Shown here piece by piece: positions 34,801 to 41,398 of a stretch of 64,000 bases of DNA (positions within the stretch are counted from its first letter, which is position 1; each line of letters begins with the position of its first letter). This DNA is from Hufsiella ginkgonis (GTDB lineage Bacteria; Bacteroidota; Bacteroidia; Sphingobacteriales; Sphingobacteriaceae): positions 434,001 to 498,000 of the forward strand of contig NZ_WVHS01000002.1 of NCBI RefSeq assembly GCF_009834915.1. Reading direction: 5' to 3'. The position numbers were made by a program, and so were the translations under genes. The notes under the pieces were generated by a model that searched no databases, had not been told where the DNA came from, and saw only the letters and a list, made by a program, of their open reading frames with translations.

Positions 34801-34835
34801 CATTTAAGTAATTCTTTTTTCATACGCTTTATCAT
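31803..34835 (-). CDS. SusC/RagA-family TonB-linked outer-membrane protein
   Basis: 1010 aa. Signal peptide ending AYAQ, carboxypeptidase-like regulatory domain (VTGVVTDKADGTSLPGVSV), the linker SEVVVTGYGVQRKREVGGAI, plug with LKDAASGAIYGAQAANGVVL, and a 22-strand-type barrel ending LQVGF with C-terminal Phe. It imports the ligand captured by the adjacent SusD, powered by TonB/ExbBD. A second Met at residue 5 is an alternative start. Divergent from sixA. Confidence 0.96.
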   Translation of the reverse strand: MIKRMKKELLKWCLLFVCVISQAYAQNRTVTGVVTDKADGTSLPGVSVVVKGTKVGTQTSVDGRYSIVVATGQSLTFTYLGYTTQTLPATGASVNVALDPDARQLSEVVVTGYGVQRKREVGGAIAKISGEDFQNAPIASFDKAIQGRAAGVVVQANNGIPGGAVNVQIRGVGSFSAGTQPLYIVDGVQLNGATNSGFTQSNSLAAINSNDIESIEILKDAASGAIYGAQAANGVVLITTKKGKNGRTKFDLNYYTGRADVIKQYDVLNTQDYVKLRLEAVQNANPTATATAVRNSVLGEIGQATTLTDADIAALPSYNWQDEAFRTGVVSNYELSTSGGNDKTTFFLSSSYNTQDAIMTKADFKRGTFKLSLDHKVSSKFSVNANLNLSSFKQKAPFSISGSTIGNPAFSSSLILPFNPVYNQDGTFFGMPGSGQTFRGVLNQNIVATNEYNISNQRTNNLIGSFSGTYKFMPELSLKSFYSLDYRMLTGKNFRDPRTQDGYNRKGYGEVLADYNTNFMTTQTLNYSKVINTDHKLDALVGFEYRSDMNEGTYGFGDGYPTPQFTNLGAAGNALDVDEYSTGYKRVGYFSRVNYSFKGKYIINGILRYDGSSRFGSDNLFGWFPGVSLVWNISDEPFLKAPWINDIKLRASYGQAGNDRISNFASRSLFSSSGVYNGSPGIAQSSLGNVNLQWEKATTYDLGVDYSIVNNRISGSFGVFLKRSSNLLLGQPLLGTSGFTSITTNVGSMDNKGIEIELNTTNLEFKGFKWVTNFNFTYIKNEIKKLYGGLSQLPSDPSVRVGWDYGAIFLAEYAGVNPATGRPLFYDINGNYTYSPTAADRKYVGSTFPKYTGGLNNTFSYKGFDLDFLFQYQYGRKQTDDQERFISELSQRALNTTYDLYNRRWTTPGQITDVPRAYSGGIEPQGVSALSGNRFYKKTDYIRLKQIQIAYLLPKNLATKLKVNSARVYANGTNLFTYDDWGGYDPEFFNSPLGIIPQSKNFTFGLQVGF

Positions 34836-34938
34836 TTACTAATTAAAACAGAGTGCAAGGTAAGGTGTTATAACCTATTTTTTACATATTTTCTATACAA
34901 ATGTGTAAAAAACACCTTTTTCAACTCAGTTTGAACTT

Positions 34939-34946
34939 TAGTTTTG
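34939..34946 (+). promoter_or_regulatory. Putative -7 element of sixA (TAGTTTTG)
   Basis: TAGTTTTG matches TAnnTTTG and ends 6 nt before the ATG at 34953, the same arrangement as purM. A leaderless transcript is likely. The -33 region is poor. Confidence 0.45.
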
Positions 34947-34952
34947 TTAAAA

Positions 34953-35450
34953 ATGAAATCTATTTTACTTGTACGACACGCCAAATCGGACTGGGAAGGC
35001 CGGAATCTGAGCGACTTTGAGCGACCGCTGAACGCCCGCGGGCACCGGGATGCGCCCATGATGGCCACCCGGCTGATGAAGTCGAAAATACTCCCGCAGA
35101 AAATTGTGTCCAGCCCCGCCGTCCGTGCATGGACCACCGCGGGATATTTCGCTGAGGCGTGGGGTATCGACAGACAATCGATCCAGCCCTGCCCAGCCAT
35201 CTACGAGGCGTCGGTAAATACCCTCCTTGAAACGGTAAATGCCTTCGACAACCAATATGACCTGGTGGCACTTTTTGGGCACAACCCAGGGATTACGATG
35301 CTCACCACCGCTTTATCGGGACGGGAGATCGGTAACATGCCTACCTGCGCCGTAGCCCTGATCGGGTTCCCTTTCCATGACTGGCGGGAGATCAGCTTCA
35401 ATACCGGCGACCTCCGCCTGTTCGATTTTCCCAAGAATACCCTACTTTAG
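34953..35450 (+). CDS. sixA: SixA-type histidine phosphatase
   Basis: 165 aa histidine-phosphatase-superfamily protein. The catalytic RHG-type motif is LLVRHAKSDWEG (His9 region), and GHNPGITML carries the second His. E. coli SixA dephosphorylates HPt domains such as that of ArcB, and Bacteroidota homologues are usually called SixA by similarity. A target could be the stand-alone HPt protein in this window, but that is inference. ATG 34953 was chosen over the in-frame TTG at 34944. hbd follows after 18 nt. Confidence 0.88.
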   Translation: MKSILLVRHAKSDWEGRNLSDFERPLNARGHRDAPMMATRLMKSKILPQKIVSSPAVRAWTTAGYFAEAWGIDRQSIQPCPAIYEASVNTLLETVNAFDNQYDLVALFGHNPGITMLTTALSGREIGNMPTCAVALIGFPFHDWREISFNTGDLRLFDFPKNTLL

Positions 35451-35468
35451 CGCCTTACCCCGTATCGT

Positions 35469-36359
35469 ATGATCAAACATATCGCCGTGATCGGCTCCGG
35501 AACCATGGGAAACGGCATTGCACACAGCTTTGCCCAACATGGATACATGGTTAACCTGGTCGATATTTCACAGGAAGCGCTGGATCGCGCCATTAAAACT
35601 ATCACCGCTAACCTCGACCGCCAGGTAGCCAAAGAGCTCATCAGCGAAAGCGGGAAGGAAAGTACGCTAAAAAACATCACCACCTTCCCCGATGTGGAAA
35701 CAGGAACGATGAGCGCAGACCTGGTGGTGGAAGCAGCTACAGAAAACACCGACCTTAAACTAAAGATCTTTAAACAGCTTTCGGCCTGCTGCAAGCCGGA
35801 AGCGATCCTGGCCACCAACACCTCCTCTATTTCCATCACCAGGATCGCGGCAGCTACCGAACGGCCCGCGCAGGTGATCGGCATGCATTTCATGAACCCG
35901 GTCCCTGTAATGAAGCTGGTGGAAGTGATCAGGGGGTTTTCTACCAGCGACGAAACCACCCGGCTGGTGATGGAGCTCTCAGAGAAACTGGAGAAAACTC
36001 CCGTAGAGGTGAACGATTACCCGGGCTTTGTGGCCAACCGGATCCTCATGCCAATGATCAACGAAGCGATCTATGCGCTGCACGAAGGCGTGGCCGGTGT
36101 CACAGAAATAGACACGGTAATGAAACTCGGCATGGCACATCCCATGGGACCGCTTCAGCTAGCTGACTTTATCGGGCTGGATGTTTGCCTGTCTATCATG
36201 GAGGTGCTTTATCAGGGCTTTGGTAACACCAAATATTTCCCCTGCCCCCTGCTCGTAAACATGGTGAACGCCGGTCATAAGGGCATTAAATCAGGAAACG
36301 GATTTTATACTTATGAGAAAGGACGTAAAGAGTTAGTAGTAGCACCTAGTTTTAGGTAA
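35469..36359 (+). CDS. hbd: 3-hydroxybutyryl-CoA dehydrogenase
   Basis: 296 aa. NAD(P)-linked oxidation of 3-hydroxyacyl-CoA to 3-oxoacyl-CoA in fatty-acid/amino-acid degradation or butyrate metabolism. The Rossmann motif is IAVIGSGTMGNGIAHSFA, the catalytic Ser/His/Asn region NTSSISITRIA and GMHFMNPVPVMKLVEVI, and NDYPGFVANRILMPMINEA plus GPLQLADFIGLD in the C-terminal domain. Single-domain length. Probably co-transcribed with sixA. The 3' side runs into a heptamer-repeat array. Confidence 0.95.
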   Translation: MIKHIAVIGSGTMGNGIAHSFAQHGYMVNLVDISQEALDRAIKTITANLDRQVAKELISESGKESTLKNITTFPDVETGTMSADLVVEAATENTDLKLKIFKQLSACCKPEAILATNTSSISITRIAAATERPAQVIGMHFMNPVPVMKLVEVIRGFSTSDETTRLVMELSEKLEKTPVEVNDYPGFVANRILMPMINEAIYALHEGVAGVTEIDTVMKLGMAHPMGPLQLADFIGLDVCLSIMEVLYQGFGNTKYFPCPLLVNMVNAGHKGIKSGNGFYTYEKGRKELVVAPSFR

Positions 36360-36362
36360 CGG

Positions 36363-36456
36363 TTATCAGTTATCAGTTATCAGTTATCAGTTATCAGCTG
36401 TCAGTTATCAGCTATCAGCCGTCAGTTATCAGCAGCTACCAGTTATTAGCTGTCGG
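36363..36456 (+). repeat. Heptamer tandem array (TTATCAG family), 3' of hbd
   Basis: Five perfect TTATCAG units (36363-36397) are followed by CTGTCAG, TTATCAG, CTATCAG, CCGTCAG, TTATCAG and, after a 3-nt slip, CTACCAG, TTATTAG and CTGTCGG: about 13 units of consensus YTATCAG. It begins 4 nt after the hbd stop and ends 20 nt before the DUF4403 stop codon. The array at 37904 is its inverse, on the other side of the DUF4403 gene. Confidence 0.85.
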
Positions 36457-36476
36457 GTATGGCTACGGCTAAACCG

Positions 36477-37877
36477 CTACTCCATCCCATCGATACTGAT
36501 CGCTACCTTCCCCTTTGCCACCACCATGGCAACGATGGCGTTCGGCGTAAGGAAGATCTTATTCGGCGTCAATTCCGTCATCGAGCCGTTTACCTTCACC
36601 CCTTTCACAGGCTGATAGCCGTTCAGGTACGTAGCCATGGTCTTCTGTCCTTCAATTAGCTGTTCAAGTATGGAGAACCGGCAATTTTGCTGGATCTTTT
36701 TAATGATGATGCCATGCACCAGCCAGCTGCCCGCCTTCATCAGCCGGTTTTTGGAATCGAGTACAAAGTCTACCTGGTCAAGATAAATCTCTTTAGTGGC
36801 GGCGTTGTAAATGGGAAATCCCGAAAGGTAAATGTCGCCGTTTAACGAGCCCGACATACCCAGCTGTACTACGATCTTGCCATCCTTACCCCAAAGGTCC
36901 ACCTTATTAACGGTAACCGCGCGGCCACCCGATTCATATTTCTCCCCGGCAAAGTTTTTCTGCATCAGTGCGGCGGCATCGGGATATTTTACAAATCCTG
37001 CAATGTTTGCGTTAAACTCGTTCGGCATGGTATTTACGGCCTTCAGTACGAGTTTCGATTTATCGAAGCTCAGTTGCGGCTTGGCTCCTACACTGGTTTC
37101 CAGGTACGACTTCATGCCCAAATTAACGGTGATCTTCTTATTGGCAATCACCGACCTGGTGGCATACAGCTCAACAGGCTGGATAGCGAACCAGGTGTGG
37201 TATTCCGGATCTACCTCGGTAGGTTTGCTCATTTCTTCGAGCGCACTTAATACATATGGTTTAATATCCACAAACTGGCTGATCGTCTGGTCCATTATCT
37301 TTGCCATCTTTGTTTTAAAGACCGATAAGGTTGGATTGATGAGGTAGGTGATCGGCACGCTTTTGCCCATTACGGTTACGCTCGGACTTTCCGCCCACTC
37401 AATTCCTTCGATGGTGGTATTGGTAGTCACCTTCCAGTTGGTCAGACCGGCGGAGGTACTCAGCTTAATGGTACCGTTCAGGTTAAAATCACGGGTGTCC
37501 ATGGCGGAAATGCCGAATTTCTCGATCCCGTATTTCACCCGCGCCCAGATCTTTAACGGCAGATCCATGTAAAGCCTGCCCGATTCTTCGCGTATCGCGA
37601 TCGGCGCCTGTTTCGACACCTTCAGCATCATGTTGTCCCCATCCATCGAAACATCGTCGTAGATCACACCGTTCAGGTACTTATTGGTCTGGTTCTGAAT
37701 ATCGGCAATGCTCAATTCCACCGGCAGGTTTACAAACGAAAGTTGTTTATCATATACTACCTGGGTGTTATTATAATCCGGGGCAGGCTTTAACGTAAGA
37801 ATCTTGCTTCCCGTACTGCAGGAGGCGCTAACTAAAACAGCACCCAGGATCAGGATAAATGATAATCGCTGGTTCAT
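36477..37877 (-). CDS. DUF4403 family lipoprotein
   Basis: 466 aa. Signal peptide with lipobox (VSASCSTGSK), so an outer-membrane or periplasmic lipoprotein. The repeated beta-sheet/helix pattern resembles the lipid-binding TULIP/BPI-like fold suggested for DUF4403 (fold level, inference). Key stretches: LPVELSIADIQNQTNKYLNG and KIMDQTISQFVDIKPYV. Function unknown. It is isolated between two oppositely oriented heptamer-repeat arrays, so its promoter must lie within about 95 nt that are mostly repeat. Confidence 0.85.
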   Translation of the reverse strand: MNQRLSFILILGAVLVSASCSTGSKILTLKPAPDYNNTQVVYDKQLSFVNLPVELSIADIQNQTNKYLNGVIYDDVSMDGDNMMLKVSKQAPIAIREESGRLYMDLPLKIWARVKYGIEKFGISAMDTRDFNLNGTIKLSTSAGLTNWKVTTNTTIEGIEWAESPSVTVMGKSVPITYLINPTLSVFKTKMAKIMDQTISQFVDIKPYVLSALEEMSKPTEVDPEYHTWFAIQPVELYATRSVIANKKITVNLGMKSYLETSVGAKPQLSFDKSKLVLKAVNTMPNEFNANIAGFVKYPDAAALMQKNFAGEKYESGGRAVTVNKVDLWGKDGKIVVQLGMSGSLNGDIYLSGFPIYNAATKEIYLDQVDFVLDSKNRLMKAGSWLVHGIIIKKIQQNCRFSILEQLIEGQKTMATYLNGYQPVKGVKVNGSMTELTPNKIFLTPNAIVAMVVAKGKVAISIDGME

Positions 37878-37903
37878 CGATTTATTTGATAATTATAATA
37901 TAG

Positions 37904-37968
37904 CTGATAGCTGACAACTGATAGCTGACGGCTGATAGCTGATAACTGACAACTTGATAACTTGACAA
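37904..37968 (-). repeat. Heptamer array (CTGATAG family), upstream of DUF4403
   Basis: Units CTGATAG, CTGACAA, CTGATAG, CTGACGG, CTGATAG, CTGATAA, CTGACAA and two 8-nt variants CTTGATAA and CTTGACAA. Reverse-complement of the array at 36363 (consensus CTGAYAR), it lies between the DUF4403 ATG and the stop of the next gene. Confidence 0.85.
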
Positions 37969-37972
37969 CTCT

Positions 37973-39277
37973 CTACTTCCCTCTATACACGATCCTGTAA
38001 ATCGTCCCCTTACTATCGTCAGAAACGTACAGCGAACCGTCAGGTCCCTGCGCCAATCCGCAAGGGCGATGCTGTGCAGACCTGCCGCCGGCCGCGGTTG
38101 CTTCTTTCGAGCCTGAGAAATTATCGGCGAAAACTTCCCAATCGCCGAAGGGCTTGCCGTCTTTAAATGGCTGGAACACCACGAAATAGCCTGCCTGCGG
38201 TTCCGGTGCACGGTTCCAGGACCCGTGAAATGCGATAAAAGCGCCGTTCCGGTATTTCGCAGGAAACTGTGTGCCGGTATAAAAAAGCAACCCGTTAGGC
38301 GCCATGTGTGCTGGGTAGGCCGCCACAGGTTGGGTAAATGCAGGATCACCTTCTTTCTTACCGTCGCCGCCATATTCCGGGGCCAGTATGTTCTTTTTCT
38401 GTACCGGATCGTAATAAATATATGGCCAGCCGCCGTTCGTGCCTTTTTTAACCATAAACATACATTCGGCCGGTAGCTCGGCAGATTGCTTGTCGTTATA
38501 TTCAGGGAACATGTTCAACATGTCGCGTCCATGCTGCATCACAAACAAGGTATTGTTTTGCTGGTTCCAATCGAGGCCCACCACGTTGCGTAAACCGGTG
38601 GCATACCGGGTGCCGTCACTATATTGCTGGTTCAACTTATCCGCGCGGAATTGCCAGATACCGCCTGCCGAGTCGAGCACAGGGCAGTTTTCTCTGCCTT
38701 TCGAGCCTTTCTCCCGGTCTTTGATCTGGCAGGAATTGGAGAACGCGCCGATATTTACATAGATGTTTCCGTCGTTATCGAGCGCCAGCGATTTCGTTTC
38801 ATGCTGCCTGCGATCGATCAGGCCGGTTACGATCTTCTCCGGGACGCCGGTATTCACCACCCGTTCGTTTCCATCCAGTTTATAGCGGAACACTTCGGTA
38901 TTAGAGGAGGCGTATAAATACCCGTCTTTTATGGCGATGCCCGTACCGCTATAACCCGCAAAACCGGTTTTTTCTTCAAACTTCCCGTCGCCATCCTTAT
39001 CTTTCAGGAAGATGATACTCTTCCCGTTCCGGGGACGGCTGAGCTTTACATACAAGTCTCCTTGTTTAGTCACCGCGATATGTCTAGCCCCACCCACTGT
39101 GTCGGCCGCCACCAGCGCGCCAAATCCGGCAGGAAGGATCAAACCGGCATTACCAGCGTCGGGCTTAACCTCTATCCCCGATGGTGCCGCGGCATTTCTT
39201 GCCGCATACATGCTAAAGATGACAGCGGTCGCACCTGCGATCATGATGCTTCTTGAAAGCGTTGTTTTCATGTTCAT
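37973..39277 (-). CDS. PQQ-dependent sugar/sorbosone dehydrogenase-like protein
   Basis: 434 aa from ATG 39277. Signal peptide, then a six-bladed beta-propeller of the glucose/sorbosone dehydrogenase family: FGALVAADTVGGARHIAVTK, TGIAIKDGYLYASS, HETKSLALDNDGNIYVNIG, TGLRNVVGLDW and CGLAQGPDGSLYVSDDSKG. Periplasmic oxidoreductase; PQQ use and substrate are inferred from family. No haem or cytochrome domain. An ATG two codons downstream (39271) is equally possible; 5 upstream codons up to 39292 were left out. Promoter at 39300-39307. Confidence 0.85.
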   Translation of the reverse strand: MNMKTTLSRSIMIAGATAVIFSMYAARNAAAPSGIEVKPDAGNAGLILPAGFGALVAADTVGGARHIAVTKQGDLYVKLSRPRNGKSIIFLKDKDGDGKFEEKTGFAGYSGTGIAIKDGYLYASSNTEVFRYKLDGNERVVNTGVPEKIVTGLIDRRQHETKSLALDNDGNIYVNIGAFSNSCQIKDREKGSKGRENCPVLDSAGGIWQFRADKLNQQYSDGTRYATGLRNVVGLDWNQQNNTLFVMQHGRDMLNMFPEYNDKQSAELPAECMFMVKKGTNGGWPYIYYDPVQKKNILAPEYGGDGKKEGDPAFTQPVAAYPAHMAPNGLLFYTGTQFPAKYRNGAFIAFHGSWNRAPEPQAGYFVVFQPFKDGKPFGDWEVFADNFSGSKEATAAGGRSAQHRPCGLAQGPDGSLYVSDDSKGTIYRIVYRGK

Positions 39278-39299
39278 TTTATTTCGCGTCAAAGGTATA

Positions 39300-39324
39300 C
39301 AAAACTAAAATTGAATTAGTTTTG
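39300..39324. promoter_or_regulatory. Mirror-symmetric divergent promoter (two TAGTTTTG elements)
   Basis: A palindrome with arms CAAAACTAA and TTAGTTTTG carries TAGTTTTG on both strands: minus at 39300-39307 and plus at 39317-39324. The start codons of the two divergent genes lie 22 nt (minus, ATG 39277) and 21 nt (plus, ATG 39346) away. No -33 TTG is evident for either. Confidence 0.55.
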
Positions 39325-39345
39325 TAGTATACTTTTTATGATCTC

Positions 39346-39636
39346 ATGAACCAATATTTAATCACCGCCTACGATTTCACAGACGAACAGGCCCTCGATC
39401 GCCGCATGGCAGTTCGTCCTGACCACCTGGAAGGTGCACGCACGCTGAAGTCAAAAAACCAGTTCGTCCTGGGCGGCGCTATGCTGAACGACGATGGCAA
39501 AATGGTCGGCTCTACCATGATGGTGCAGTTTGAAACTCCCGCTGACCTGGATGAATGGCTGGCAAACGAGCCTTATATATTGAGGAAGGTTTGGGATAAG
39601 GTGACCGTGACATCGTTTAGAGTGGCTAACGTGTGA
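39346..39636 (+). CDS. YciI family protein
   Basis: 96 aa, single YCII-related (ferredoxin-like alpha/beta) domain. The start YLITAYDFTD, RPDHLEGARTL with the conserved Asp-His pair and LDEWLANEPYI are typical. Members of the family include dehydrochlorinases, but most have no known function. Divergent from the sorbosone-dehydrogenase-like gene across a shared promoter region. Confidence 0.88.
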   Translation: MNQYLITAYDFTDEQALDRRMAVRPDHLEGARTLKSKNQFVLGGAMLNDDGKMVGSTMMVQFETPADLDEWLANEPYILRKVWDKVTVTSFRVANV

Positions 39637-39765
39637 ATCGGGGGCGCAAGTTTGCCTGGTGCGTTCGAGGTTTTACATGACCAGTAATAATTAACATACA
39701 ACTTTTCAATATCCGGACCATTCACGAATGACGGCAAGGGGTAATAAACGTCCAACGCATAACGT

Positions 39766-40503
39766 ATGAAAGACAATTTCTCCAACCAGGCAGCTTCTTA
39801 TGCGCGGTTCCGGCCCGTTTACCCGAAGGAGATGTTCGACCTTATCGGCTCATTCGTGACGCACAAACATTGCGCGTGGGATTGCGGCACCGGCAACGGG
39901 CAGGTAGCCGGGGAACTGGCGAACGTGTTTGAGCAGGTATATGCCACAGATATCAGCGAAAAACAACTGGCACATGCTATAAAACAGCCGAATATAGTTT
40001 ACAGCCTGCAACCTGCGGAAAGCACAAACTTCGCAGACGACATGTTCGACCTGGTAACCGTATCGCAAGCCATTCACTGGTTCGATTTCGACCGCTTTTA
40101 TGCGGAAGTAAAACGAACCCTCAAACCCGGCGGCATTTTAGCGGTCGCGGGGTATAAAATGTTCATTGCCGACGACGAGGTTAACCCGCTGATCCGGGAT
40201 TTCTACGTACGCGTGACCGGCCCGTACTGGGACCCCGAGCGCCGTTATATCGACGAAGATTACCGGACCATTCCTTTCCCGTTCAGGGATATTCCCGTAC
40301 CCGATTTTACCATGAATTATTATTGGACGGCAGAGCAGGCGGCAGGCTATTTTTCAACCTGGTCTGCCGTGCAGCACTTCATTGCCAAAAACGGGTACAA
40401 CCTGGTAGATGAGTTTGCTACAGCCCTGGCACAGAGCTGGGGCGACCAGCCGCGTAAGGTAAGCTTCCCGGTATTGCTTCGCGTAGCCAGGAACGATATC
40501 TAA
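39766..40503 (+). CDS. Class I SAM-dependent methyltransferase
   Basis: 245 aa. Start FSNQAASYARFRPVYP is typical of the trans-aconitate-methyltransferase-like group. SAM motif I WDCGTGNGQVAGEL, then YATDISEKQLAHA, DLVTVSQAIHWFD and LKPGGILAVAGY. Acceptor substrate unknown. No signal peptide. murI follows after 9 nt, so they are probably co-transcribed. The 129-nt gap before it shows no strong promoter or terminator. Confidence 0.88.
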   Translation: MKDNFSNQAASYARFRPVYPKEMFDLIGSFVTHKHCAWDCGTGNGQVAGELANVFEQVYATDISEKQLAHAIKQPNIVYSLQPAESTNFADDMFDLVTVSQAIHWFDFDRFYAEVKRTLKPGGILAVAGYKMFIADDEVNPLIRDFYVRVTGPYWDPERRYIDEDYRTIPFPFRDIPVPDFTMNYYWTAEQAAGYFSTWSAVQHFIAKNGYNLVDEFATALAQSWGDQPRKVSFPVLLRVARNDI

Positions 40504-40512
40504 GCAGCTTTT

Positions 40513-41340
40513 ATGGCAGAGCACACAGGCCCCATTGGCATTTTCGATTCCGGCTACGGCGGGCTCACGGTTTTTAAAGAGATCGCAGCGCGACTTCCGC
40601 AATATGATTACATCTATCTTGGCGACAATGCGCGTGTTCCCTATGGCAACCGTTCGTTCGAAACCGTTTACCAATACACGCTCGAATGTGTAAACCATTT
40701 GTTCGACAAGGGTTGCCACCTGGTAATTCTCGCTTGTAACACCGCTTCCGCGAAAGCGCTGCGCACCATCCAGCAACAGGATTTGCCAAAGAAGGAGGAA
40801 TTGCGCCGGGTGCTGGGGGTTATTCGTCCCACCACCGAGCTCGTAGGTGAATTGTCGCTGACAAAACACGTGGGGGTGCTCGCCACTACCGGCACCGTTT
40901 CTTCGCTCTCCTACCCTGTAGAGATCGGTAAGTTTTATCCCGACCTCTCCGTTTTCCAGCAAGCCTGCCCCATGTGGGTACCGTTGGTCGAAAACAATGA
41001 GCACCAATCGCCGGGCGCCGACTATTTCATCAAACAAGGGCTGGATAACCTGCTGGAACAATCGCCGGACATCGACGTGATCATCCTCGGCTGCACCCAC
41101 TACCCCTTGCTCATCAATAAGATACGTGAGTACGTACCCGAAAACACCAGGATACTGTCGCAGGGGGCCATCGTAGCGGAACGATTGGAAGATTATCTCC
41201 TGCGTCACCCGGAAATGGCGGCACGCTGCAGCAAAAACGGCAGCCAGTCTTTTTTCACCACCGAGTCGGCCACTGACTTCGACCGGCATGCTGCCATTTT
41301 CTTCGGGAAAGAAGTGAGATCGGTTCACCTGCCTTTATAA
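40513..41340 (+). CDS. murI: Glutamate racemase
   Basis: 275 aa. Makes D-glutamate for peptidoglycan. N-terminal GIFDSGYGGLTVFKEI with the catalytic Asp-Ser, first catalytic Cys in LACNTASAKALR, second Cys in ILGCTHYPLLINKI. Length is normal. It follows the methyltransferase gene by 9 nt. Confidence 0.97.
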   Translation: MAEHTGPIGIFDSGYGGLTVFKEIAARLPQYDYIYLGDNARVPYGNRSFETVYQYTLECVNHLFDKGCHLVILACNTASAKALRTIQQQDLPKKEELRRVLGVIRPTTELVGELSLTKHVGVLATTGTVSSLSYPVEIGKFYPDLSVFQQACPMWVPLVENNEHQSPGADYFIKQGLDNLLEQSPDIDVIILGCTHYPLLINKIREYVPENTRILSQGAIVAERLEDYLLRHPEMAARCSKNGSQSFFTTESATDFDRHAAIFFGKEVRSVHLPL

Positions 41341-41371
41341 GCCGGTTCCCGCATCGCGACCGGGTTTTTCT

Positions 41372-41379
41372 TATATTTG
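41372..41379 (+). promoter_or_regulatory. Putative -7 element (TATATTTG)
   Basis: TATATTTG matches TAnnTTTG and ends 19 nt before the amidohydrolase ATG. No -33 TTG at 17-23 nt upstream. Confidence 0.4.
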
Positions 41380-41398
41380 TAATTCCTTCAGCAACATT

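Noticed and set aside
36363-36456. CRISPR-like array
   Set aside because: Units are 7 nt without spacers, so it is a simple tandem repeat; no cas genes in the window.
40354-41328. 324-codon open frame on the minus strand
   Set aside because: Antisense to murI, whose catalytic motifs are complete; the translated frame has no domain and is rich in residues typical of shadow frames.
41341-41371. Possible terminator after murI (CCGGT/ACCGG with a short T run)
   Set aside because: Stem of only five pairs and interrupted; not convincing.
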